DNA of 64,000 nucleotides, taken from positions 32,935,235-32,999,234 of the forward strand of contig NC_081544.1 of NCBI RefSeq assembly GCF_901000735.1. Direction: 5' to 3'. Position numbers and translations under genes: made by a program. Origin of the DNA: Corylus avellana. Its lineage: Eukaryota; Streptophyta; Magnoliopsida; Fagales; Betulaceae. The notes under the pieces were generated by a model. That model was not told the DNA's origin. It saw nothing but the letters and a program-made list of their open reading frames with translations, and did not search any database. This document shows, piece after piece, positions 36,922 through 47,300 of the stretch; within the stretch, counting starts at the first letter, position 1, and every line of letters begins with the position of its first letter.

Positions 36922-39449
36922 ATGGGAGTGGACTACTACAACATACTGAAGGTGAACAGGAGCGCGAGCGAGGAGGACCTGAAGAAGGCGTACAAGAGGC
37001 TGGCGATGAAGTGGCATCCGGACAAGAACCCGGCGAGCAAGAGGGAGGCGGAGGCTAAGTTCAAGCAGATCTCCGAGGCCTACGACGTGCTCAGCGACCC
37101 TCAGAAGCGTCAGATCTACGACCTTTACGGCGAGGAGGGGCTTCAGGCGGCGGAGTTCGTGAGTCCTAACTCCGCTGGGGGGCCCTCAGGGTTCAGGTGG
37201 AATCCTCGCGACGCCGAGGATATCTTCGCGGAGTTCTTCGGCGGTGGTGACGACGGGGGTAGGTTCAGGAATGGGAACGGCGACGAGGTGGCTGGGAGGA
37301 GCCAGGCGAAGAAGAAGGCGAATGTTAGGGCGAATGTTAAGGCGGCGGCGATAGAGAGCAAGCTGGTGTGTAGCTTGGAGGAGCTCTACAAGGGTTGCAG
37401 AAAGAAGATGAGGATTTCGCGGTCTGTTCCGGATGAGTTTGGGTACGTTATCTCTTTTTTGCTCTTGTTCTTTTTTTCTTTTTTTTTTGTTAATTTTTTT
37501 AAATTTAACAGTACGATTTTTCTTTCGTTTGGATTCCAAATGTCTATATGTGAGAGCTTTTTTAATGTGTCGTCGTGTTTCAAAGTGGCAATTAGTGGAT
37601 GTGGATGCGTGAAAATGATGGGCAATTTGGGTTTCTCTTTAAGATTGAGTGGAGTGTGTATTTTCGGGGAGAATTCTGAGCTTCTATTGTTATAAAATTG
37701 TTGGAATGAGAATATAACACTTTTGGGCTTAAGAAAACATGATTTCTGCATTTTGGATGCCATGTTTGGGGTTCTTATATTTTGGGATTTTCTTTCATGA
37801 CAGTAGCTTGAGAAAATCTCAAGTGACAGTGAAATTCCCGAGGAAGAATATCCAGATTTGGTGAAATGTCCTTGGCTTCGATATCTCACCATCTCCACTA
37901 TTTGACAATTGACACCCTCCAACAAAAGTATATAACTGTTGTATATAAAATCATGAGGAAGCTTGGTTATTGAACTTGTATCACCTTATGGTTTAACACA
38001 CACACACACACACACGAAGGAAAAAGGAAAAATATTTGATTTTTCAGTTTAGCTTTTGTCACCTGCCATAATTTGTGGTTTCTTTTAACAGTTACTGTAG
38101 CTTTGCTCTTAAAGAATTTGTGTAGGCGAAAGTAAACTTTTGTGACCTCATGTAGTGGAGGTTTTCTTTTCCCCTTCCCTCCAGCCTTCTAAGCACCCGG
38201 TTAAGTCAAAATTTTGAAGGGCTTCATGTAACTTGTGGCCCAACTTGGGCCGAGTAGATTCAAAAAGCTGATTACCCTGACTGGGTTTGCTTTGGTTTTC
38301 TACGGGACGTGATCTGATCTATACTCAAGAAACTGTGATGACCCATGACATTCAATTTCATTTTGGGTTGAGCTGTCTGTACTTGTTGTCTGCAAGCTGT
38401 AGAAAAATTGTCATATGCAGGCACTGGTGATTAAAGAAAATGGTTCTTTGTTTTAGCTATGATGAGCCGATTATGAAAGTTTTATTTAGCCTGGCTGATT
38501 TTCGAAGCTTTTCTTGAAAATTGAAATGTGAGTTCACTATGAGTTAATTGTTTATGTTGCGGCCTATTTTTTAAGTTAGGAATGTAGCTGAACTGATTAG
38601 CCTCTGTTTCCGTTTCTTCTCCTATCTAATCTTGGATCTGCATCACTAAAGTTTGTGTTCTTTCAGGGTTCTACCTGAGCCCTTGGTTGAATCTACAAAA
38701 CCAACCTTACGTTAGTTAGGTTCTGGCTTCTGGGCCTTGTGGCTGAAATAAATTGGCTGGAACCAAGTTATATCCCCAAATTCATGTGTGGCTGCAATTG
38801 AATGTTCAGTTTCTTTCTTGAAAACCTTAGCTTTTCCAAAAGAAAGAAAAAGAAAAAGAAAAAAAAGGAAAAGAAAAAAGTGTGATGTAACTCCTACAAC
38901 TTTGTGGCGTCTTCATTGGTTTGTTTGTTTTCTGATGCCACTGCATATCGTATGAACTTTTCTTCTCTTCATGGCCTCACATACAAGAAATCTTTTTGCA
39001 GTAGGCCAAAGCCTGTTGAAGAAATCTTGAAAATAGACATCAAACCTGGTTGGAAGAAGGGCACAAAAATCACTTTTCCTGAGAAAGGCAACCAAGAACC
39101 TGGTATTACTCCGGCCGATCTAATTTTCGTGGTTGATGAGAAACCTCATGCTATTTTCAAGAGAGATGGAAATGATCTGGTGGTTAGTCATAAGGTATCA
39201 TTATTGGAGGCTCTCACTGGGGTAACTTATAATTTGACAACTTTGGATGGAAGGAGTCTTGCAATCTCAATGACTGATATTGTAAAACCTGGCCATCAGA
39301 TGGTAATCCCTAATGAAGGAATGCCCATCTCAAAGGAACCCAATAAGAAAGGAAACCTTATAATTAAGTTTGACGTTTTGTTTCCTACAAGGCTCACAGC
39401 AGAGCAGAAATCTGACTTGAGGAGAGCACTGGGTGGAGCTGATAACTAG
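36922..39449 (+). CDS. Type II DnaJ / HSP40 co-chaperone (DNAJB-like)
   Basis: Two exons, 36922-37442 and 39002-39449, join as DEFG|RPKPVEE to give 322 residues. The J domain occupies about residues 1-70 ([23 protein letters not shown] in KWHPDKNP near 32-36, [19 protein letters not shown]). A Gly/Phe-rich linker follows ([20 protein letters not shown]). The peptide-binding C-terminal domains include [51 protein letters not shown] and the end [10 protein letters not shown]. There is no CxxCxGxG zinc finger, so it is type II. It should stimulate Hsp70 ATPase in the cytosol or nucleus. The 1.56-kb intron carries a (CA)n run at 37996-38015. Confidence 0.92.
37996..38015. repeat. (CA)n microsatellite in the DnaJ intron
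   Basis: A clean dinucleotide run of about ten units, intronic, without evident function. Confidence 0.9.
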
Positions 39450-40276
39450 TTCTGTTAAAGGACAGGTTTATAACCATCCAGGGACTCTGATTAACATTGT
39501 GAGGTCAGTTAAACATGTAAATATGTCGTACTCCACTAATAAGAGCAAATATTGTGAATAGTAGGATGGAAGTTCGCACGGATGCCATTTTTTGTTGTAG
39601 TTTTGTTGGTGCCTGGTGGCATAAGGTAGCCTTGGGAGAAAAAAACTACCATCCTCCGCTACTGCCTTAGCTACCACAAGATGACTTTGGTTTATTTGAT
39701 TATAATCTGTAAACTAGGATTGTAAAGATAGTTTTTCTTTTCCCATTTTTTTTTTTATGTGCAGACACAGAGAACATTTTAAATGGTGTATTTTTGGTGC
39801 ATCAACAGATCTCGGATCAACCATGAGATTTTGCTGTTGTCTTTAAAAATTAATGTTCTTTTTCATTTGTTTTGATATGAAACTGCTTTGTTTTTAGTTC
39901 TTTCCAGGTCCAAATGAACTATCGTATGGAAGTGATTGAGAACAGATACTGATATCTTGTTGGATTATCTGCATATGATTCTCTTTTTATTAAATTTGTT
40001 GATGTAAATGTAAATTGTAATGGAAGATTGGCAGCCGAAGAAACTACAGTGACATATTTCTGATGATTAATATTCCTTTAATCAGGTTTTATAAATGAAA
40101 TCAGCAAAGATGCTCACGCATTTTACATAAACATGGTAAGAAAGACACGCCTCTTATTTAGATATACTACAATTATTGGTTATTATTTGGCGTCAGTTTT
40201 ATTCAGGTGGCCATATCAGACCATATTGGAGTGCCTAGGCGGCAGGATGGATGATGCTCCATGATTGGTATTATTC
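39450..40276. other. Convergent spacer between DnaJ and thioredoxin genes
   Basis: Holds the 3' UTRs of both genes. Ordinary AT-rich sequence; no element was recognised. Confidence 0.4.
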
Positions 40277-40966
40277 TTATGTCCTGTGTTTCTCAATCTT
40301 CCTACGCAGCTCTTCCTTCGTAGCTCCAACCACCTTGTCAACCGCGTTCCCATTCTTGATCAGTATGAATGTTGGCATTGCATCCACTGCGTATTCCCGA
40401 GCCACCGACTGTTTTTTTTACATTTACTTAAACCTCGTTACTACAATCATGGCGGAACCATTGCAGGAAAACAAGAAGAAACCATGAACAGAGACAGAGA
40501 GAGATATACCTCCAATTCGTCCACATCAATCTTGACGAACTCCACATCCGTGTATTTGGCAGAGAACTCTTTGAAGGCTGGCTCGATGAATCGACATGGT
40601 CCACACCATGTTGCCGTGAAATCAATCACCAACTTCAGCACCAGGCAAAAAAAAAAAAAAAAAGCCCATCAAATTAAAAGAAGTATTGCTAAGAACAATC
40701 CTAGTATTTTTATTTTTATTTTTATTAAATATTTCACTGTGTTGGGTTTTCTTTATTAAGGGGAGTTTGGGTCCACATGTGATGGAATAATTAAATTTAT
40801 CATTTTTTTATTTACGTAAACTTTTGAGATAAATAATAATTATTATTTAACATACCAGTTTGTCAGTTTGCTTGGAGGCTTCAAAGTGGGATTTCCACTG
40901 GACTTTTGAATGGAAGGCGAGGACGTGAGATGTCTTTGATCCATTGTCGTATAACTTGCCTTCCAT
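40277..40966 (-). CDS. Thioredoxin h-type
   Basis: Three minus-strand exons, 40966-40856, 40632-40510 and 40408-40277, join to 121 residues. The start reads [20 protein letters not shown]. The active site is WCGPC within [20 protein letters not shown]. Then come [12 protein letters not shown], the cis-Pro loop [11 protein letters not shown] and the end RRKIEKHRT. Intron positions and length match plant h-type (h2-like) thioredoxins, which are cytosolic or mitochondrial disulfide reductases. A short N-terminal extension before the fold, as in subgroup 2, has no clear targeting signal. The three exons are small and could be missed by long-frame searches. Confidence 0.9.
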
Positions 40967-41236
40967 TTTTGTTGCTTCTTAATGCAGATTTCTTTTCTTG
41001 TGACTGGGAACTTTGGAGTATATGATCTTGGCTTGGTGTTTGGGATATGGTTGGAGGGAATTTATAGAGCTTGAAGGTAGGAAACAAGTGATTGGATGAA
41101 GAAGAAAGAAGGTTGGTAACGAGCAAAATTATTATCATGCTTTTGAGAGTATTGATTCGTCCTGCTGTTTGATGCTGACATCTTTTATGTACACCATTGG
41201 CTCTAATATAAAAATAGTTTTTTTTTAAAAAAAAAA

Positions 41237-41482
41237 TTTGATATAGGGTTAAATACCTTATTCCCCTTATTATTTTTTTAATTAATTATAGGGACACATG
41301 TTAATTCCTTATTGGTGCTGGCATGGCGTTCCGTCAAATTTTGGATGAAATTTAGATGAAGGTACTATCTCCGTCTTTAGGCAAACTAGAGATACCTCCT
41401 GTGATAAAAAGTAAATCCTAGAGTGCAAAAAATAAAAAAGTTAAACCACATGGAGGAATATGGTATTTAATCCTTTAATATA
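41237..41482. mobile_element. Mutator-type MITE, 228 bases
   Basis: The element at 41246-41473 begins GGGTTAAATACCTTATTCCC and ends GGAATATGGTATTTAATCC, an inverted repeat. Flanks TTTGATATA (41237-41245) and TTTAATATA (41474-41482) are a 9-base duplication with one mismatch. There is no coding content. It lies upstream of the thioredoxin gene. Confidence 0.7.
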
Positions 41483-41559
41483 ACAATAGTTAAAGCATAA
41501 GCAATTGGCTTAAAAGAATTCTGGCTTTTTTTTTTTAATTATAACAAATTTTATAGTTT

Positions 41560-42530
41560 ATTGATAAACATCAACGGGAAGCATATTGCTCGCCGATTAT
41601 AATATCACAGATACAATTTGTTATTTATTATAACCATAAGCAAGACAATTAGCTTCCCTCTTCACATGAAAAATTTGCCAATATCTCTACTGAAGCAAAA
41701 CATCTCTAATCCCATCCACAAAATGGCCAAATTTACTCCAATTTTTGTCATTTGCTTTAACAACATTCACTATCTACATCTCCCTCCAATATTATTTCCT
41801 AAAGTCCCAGCTCCCTACTGAACTCTGCTGCATATAAAGCCACCAAGGCTTCCATTACGACTGGTTCTACTAGTATATTTTTAGTGGTGCTCCGTGCAAC
41901 TAATACTAAACCTTTAGAATCTCCAGCTATATTGCCAAAGCCAACGCACCCATTTATACTATCCCAATTTTTTAATTAGAAAAAAAAAATACTATGCCAA
42001 TTAATTCTAAGCATACCTGTAGGAGGATTCTTCCACTGTATTTATGCTACTTCTTGTTTGGCACTCCCTTCAGCATGGAATATGATCCTATCCATTTTAT
42101 TTGAACTGGATAATCAGTTAGTTATATTGTAATGATATTTTTTTTTTTTTACTTTTTTATGAGACAAAAATACCCTTCTAATATAACTAACTTGATATTA
42201 TCCAGTTCAAATGAACTGGAGTGAATCTTAATTCCTCCAATCATCTTCTTGCAAATTAAATCTCTTGAACTCGTCAAGAGAGTCCATAGCTTCTCGAAGA
42301 CTTGATTTGGATGGATAAAGTCTCCTCCATGTACCACTCTATTTCTTTTAAACCTTATTTTTCTTCGAGATATATATATAAATTTTTTGAGGTAGGACGT
42401 TGTTGCAAGCTCTCCACACGAACATTTTCACAACATTTGAAAATTTTAAATTCCAAATCATCTTCCAGACTCCCCATCCCTCACTCCGCCTCATAATTGT
42501 ATTTCCTTCTCCTCGACTCATATTATCAAT
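41560..42530 (-). mobile_element. Degenerate LINE 3' part (zinc-binding and RNase H), split by a MITE
   Basis: The minus strand reads SEGWGVWKMIWNLKFSNVVK and MFVWRACNNVLPQK near 42460-42360, like the zf-RVT domain. Next is VHGGDFIHPNQVFEKLW near 42330-42285. After a MITE, VGFGNIAGDSKGLVLVARST and VVMEALVALYAAEFSREL occupy about 41950-41820, like the RNase H-like domain. Then DKNWSKFGHFVDGIRDVLL and FHVKREANCLAYG follow to about 41630. Frames shift and stops occur, so it is dead. The order fits one L1-type element. Confidence 0.7.
42080..42225. mobile_element. Small hairpin MITE inside the dead LINE
   Basis: ATTTGAACTGGATAATCAG and TTAGTTATATT on the left are mirrored by AATATAACTAA and ATTATCCAGTTCAAAT on the right around a T-rich loop. 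It separates the two halves of the LINE, so it inserted later. Exact ends and duplication were not resolved. Confidence 0.6.
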
Positions 42531-42828
42531 CCGTATAAATTTATATAATTTCATTTTTTTTTATTAATACGGGTGTATGTGTATGTATATCCTATAACAT
42601 ATACATATAGACCCGAACTTGAATACTCTATTTCATGATAAATAATTATATATGATTTATTACAAAAACAAGGTTGGTGAAATTAATTTTTATAAGTTTT
42701 TAAATAAAAATTAATTTATCTAATTATCTTGAATGATAAAATATTAACAATAATTAAGTAATTAATTATTAATATATTGCTCCAAAAAATATAAACATTG
42801 ATGATATTTACTTTTATATAAGGAACAA

Positions 42829-43056
42829 ATAAGTTAATGGACAGAAATTTCCTCTAAACAGGTCGGGAGGAAATATGTTCCAACCCATTTAAAATAGTGT
42901 CAAATATCTATAAACATTTAAAACACACATTAAATTCTTAAGGTCAATAATGTCATTTAAAGTGCCTAGTGTTTAAATGACCCTTGACGCTATTTTAAAT
43001 GGGTTGGACGATATTTCCTCCAGATCAATTTGAAAGAAATTTTTGTCATAAGTTAA
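42829..43056. mobile_element. MITE with 9-bp target duplication ATAAGTTAA
   Basis: The element at about 42838-43047 has arms GACAGAAATTTCC...AACCCATTTAAAATAG and CTATTTTAAATGGGTT...GAAATTTTTGTC. ATAAGTTAA stands at 42829-42837 and 43048-43056. The interior has no coding content. The 9-base duplication again points to a Mutator-type element. Confidence 0.7.
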
Positions 43057-44307
43057 TTGAGTAGCCCATGAACACGTTTGTGTCCCTTTTAAGAGAGCAT
43101 CTCTCTCTACTCTTTCCGATTGGTCCCAAGTTTCCTTTTGGCCACACAGATCATCTCATTTTCCGGCACCACTGCCAGATTCTTCTAGCCCATGAACGGT
43201 GCTAATTGCATGCGCCTAACCAACGTGCCAATTACATACAATAATCATTTTGTGCGTTTTACAGTATAAAAAGATAGCGACTGTTGAGTCGACGACTGCC
43301 GTATGGCGGACGCACTTCACTTTCAAGGACTTGAAGAAAAGTTTATTCCTCGGCCAACTGTCTTCCGTGTAACACAACAAAGGAAAGAGTCAATTTTATG
43401 ACTCCATATGGCCATTGATTTTGAAGCTCTAGAACGTCATCAATACAAAAATGAAGGCAGGTTGAAATCAGAAAGGGAGCTAATTTCTTTCTGACATTCT
43501 GAATTAAAGAAATCCTTAGTGCATTCTCGAAGCTTTAGCTTTTGCTTTCACTTCGTGATGAGGAAAGTGGGATGTGCTTTAATCAACAAAGCTGAGTGGG
43601 ATAGCTACTGGACACACAAACTGTGGGCAAAGTCTTTGAAAAAGGAAAGTTTTTTTAAGTCAATTTTAATGCGAAGAAATGTCTCATCAACAATCCAATT
43701 CCATTACAGATATATTTTATGTAAAGATATATCTCTACGCATCTCATATTGCTCGTAAAGATATGCCGTAAGCATCTCATGTTGCTTACTGCTGCTCCAT
43801 AGTCATTGCACTTACATTATGCGTGCCATGACAAGCACTTTACACGGTGAGAAAGAGCAAATGCGCACAGCCAGCCACTTCAACATCTAGACTGACAGAA
43901 ACTCAAGAGTAAAATCTAGTGTCACTCTAAAATCTGATAAGCTGCCAACAGATTCATGAATCACTTGGATCTTCTCAATATTAAGGATCCAAGAACTCTT
44001 AAATGCTTATCAGCAGATGAATAACAAATGGGAGTAAACTGAGAGGCAACCCACATAAAAAGCAAAACAAACATCCAGGCACTGCACTTTTGAATAAATA
44101 ATGTCGCAAAACTATTTTTTCTCAAAGGTTTCTGATGAAAAGTTCTTCATGAACCGAACTACAGAAGGGTGTGGTCCGGGATGGTGAAATTCATCAACAG
44201 CAACCAACATTCAAAACAATGCTTTGCGCAAAAGCAGAAAACATTTTCACCCGCCCTCCCAAAGAAAGCTAGTACCAAACACCATATTGAACACCTAATT
44301 GATTATG
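43057..44307. other. Spacer 3' of the caprin-like gene
   Basis: No gene was seen. A local imperfect duplication of about 33 bases sits at 43719-43790 (GTAAAGATAT...GCATCTCAT.TTGCT twice). The right part is the 3' UTR of the glycine-rich gene. Confidence 0.4.
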
Positions 44308-47300
44308 TCATGAATGCACCCCAACATCGGCTGGGGCATGACCACCTTGAACTGCTGAACCATGGCTGTTGTAAGCCTGTCCACCACCCCTGCCACCCCT
44401 TCCCCTATTGTTATAAAAGTTCTTTGGATAATAATTTCCCGGCTGCTCGTAATACTGGTTGCGACCATTTTGATAGGATCCATTTCCCCTGCCACTGCCT
44501 CGTCCTCCACGGCCATTGGAATAACCCCTACGGCCACCTCCACCACCACCACCACCACGACCACCTCTTTGGTTCTGATAGGTCCTTCTGGGAATGTATT
44601 GTTGTGCCTTTGACTGTGGATCTATCTCATCATGCTCCTGCTCCAGTTCTGCCTGTGCTTTGATCTGTTCTTGTTGAACTGAGACGGCCTCTGCAGCATT
44701 TTCTGTCTCTACTTCATCCTGCCCAAGCAGAGGCCTCACATATCCAATCGAAGGAATAAAAAGTATAGCAAGAACAAGGAATGCATTAAGATACCTTTTG
44801 AAGTTCATCCACAGGACTAGATTCATTATCGCCAGTTTCATAACCTTGAAAATTTTCTGCATCTTGCTCCTACAAAAGATACAAGAAAAATGTATCCAGG
44901 GGAAGGGTGGGTGTCAGGAGGAGGGATGTAACGTTATAAGCACGTATATAAAATGCGACATCTCAAAACCCAAGTGAAACAGGCTAGGAAAAAAGAATGC
45001 AGTACAAGATATAATGACATCCAACAGCCAAAAATAATAATAACAATACAAATAGGTAGCAACATAATAAGATGCAGTCCTAGCACAGTATGTAAACTTA
45101 TTAGCACTTTTACCTATATAACTGCTAATACACATTAACTAATGCCCAACGGAGAGCGCCAAAAGAAGCTAGTAAAATTGCATTTCCAACTAATTTCTTT
45201 ATCAGAGAGCACTCATAATTTATAAAAACTATCGGAATAGGCTTCTGACTATTAAAATACGAACAAACGACTAGTTGAACCAACTATATCTCTAAACAAA
45301 GACTAAGATTCTAAATTGTGGGGTGAAAGAGACCTTTAATTACTGTCCCATCAAATATAGCATAATTTAGAAGGAAAAAAGGTCAAGACCCCCTTTGCTT
45401 TTTGCCATTTTGACTTTAAGATCCTAGTTTTCAATTTGATGAATTTAAGACTTGAGTTTAGGCTCACTCTAAATTGGAAACCTCTTTTAGCATTACCGTT
45501 AAATTGATAACATAAATGGTTGTTAAAATCCCATTATACCCTCAAGATAAAAAAATTTAGAAGAAAAAAAGGTGTGGACTTGCTCATCCAACCCAGCCAC
45601 AGCAGTGGCAGTGAGTGGCATGGCCCAACCATGCTGACCACCCATGGCTTATGAGGTGGCTTGCAACCACTCTATTACAAGAGCTTGTCATGAGCCTCTG
45701 TTAAGGGGTGGCCCATGACCAGCACTTCGTAAAGGAGGGGTCACTCGCGGCCACCCCTATAATAGAGGGGTGTCGCTTGCAGCAGCACCCTAATAGAGGG
45801 TGGTCACAGGCCACCCCTAAGCTGTGGGTAGTTAGGGGTTGGGTTGTGCCACCCACAGCCACCGCCATAGCTGGGCTGGGAAGCTAGTCACTTTATAGAG
45901 GGTATATTTGTCTTTTCACAGCTTTTTGTTATCGATTTGACAGAAATGCTGACAAAGGTTTAGAATTTAGAATGAATCCAAACTAAGGTCTCAAATCTAT
46001 CAAATTGAAAACTGGGGTCTTAAAAGTCAAAATAGCAAAAATAAACACAGGAGGGTTCTGAACTGATTTCTCGAATTTAAAACCTCATGCTTTTCGCCAG
46101 AACATTCCTTTTCCATTCAGTTCTAATGAAAATCCTCTATTACAAGCAAAATAGTAAAAGGCGGGAATTCAGCCAGAACATTCCTTTTCCATCATTCAAC
46201 ACTATAAAAATTAAAAAACCACAACTTTCATTATATATCTTATAATTGCATACCTCAGCCACCTCTTGGTGCTCTAAATAATCAATTTCTCTTTCACATG
46301 AGTGGTCCCACTTTATGGAATTAAAAAAATCATAAGACTTGGCTAAGTTAATCAGAAAACTTTTTCCTAATGTGTATTGCAACATCCCTACAAGTATAAG
46401 GAAAAGAAAAAAAACACAAAACAAAACCTAAAAACTAGTGAAAATGGGTGAAGCATCCTATCATAGTTTACCCATTAAAAAAATAACCTCAAATGGACAA
46501 TTAAACATAAACTCACGGCCTTTGAACTTCAAATTAAACAGAGATTTATCAACACATTTAGTCTTATATAGGTTTTATACAAAATTAGCTTTTTCTAAAC
46601 AAATAGATATTGAATAGAGTCACTTATGAAGTACCGTTCATATAATAGGTAAAATCAATTCTCCAGCTACAAGTATATTTCTGGTTAAAGTGTTTGTTTT
46701 CACTTTTCTTATTCAAGCTCCTTTTCGAGATGAAAAGGAGCTTCTCCAAACTCGGCTCATTCATTTCTAACATGAAAAATAGTAATAGCACATAACAGGT
46801 ATGACATCATGGACCCCAACAATACCGAAGCAGAATGACCATGCTTCCACCACAGCCATCTTATTAACATTATTCCCATCCCGTTCTAATGAAAATCCTC
46901 TATTACAAGCAGAATAGTAAAAGGAAATTGCACCAAAGTGAGAAATTCTACTCATTTACGATGAGAATAACCTTGAGGGGCCCAAGTGCAAGCCTTCTAA
47001 ATTTTTAAACTTTATATTGAAACTTAAGATTTTCTTTTTGCCCCTACTACCTAGGTGCCTTTTCTTGTATACTCCATGTATACTTGGGGGCGCCTTACGC
47101 TTTCATTGATATTTGGATTAATTATTAAAAGAAAAAAAAAAAAAACTTTATATTGAAAACAACATTAAAAAAAACGATTAACTAGCTAGTAATGCATACT
47201 CCCCCTGCCCCACAGTAGATAAAAATCACACATGGAAAGTATTCTAATAGAACAAAACTTAGTCTAAAATACTCTCAGATGAGCTAACAAGGATATGTAC

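Noticed and set aside
44169..44663. His/Pro-rich + strand open frame of 164 residues
   Set aside because: Antisense shadow of the Gly-rich tail of the caprin-like gene.
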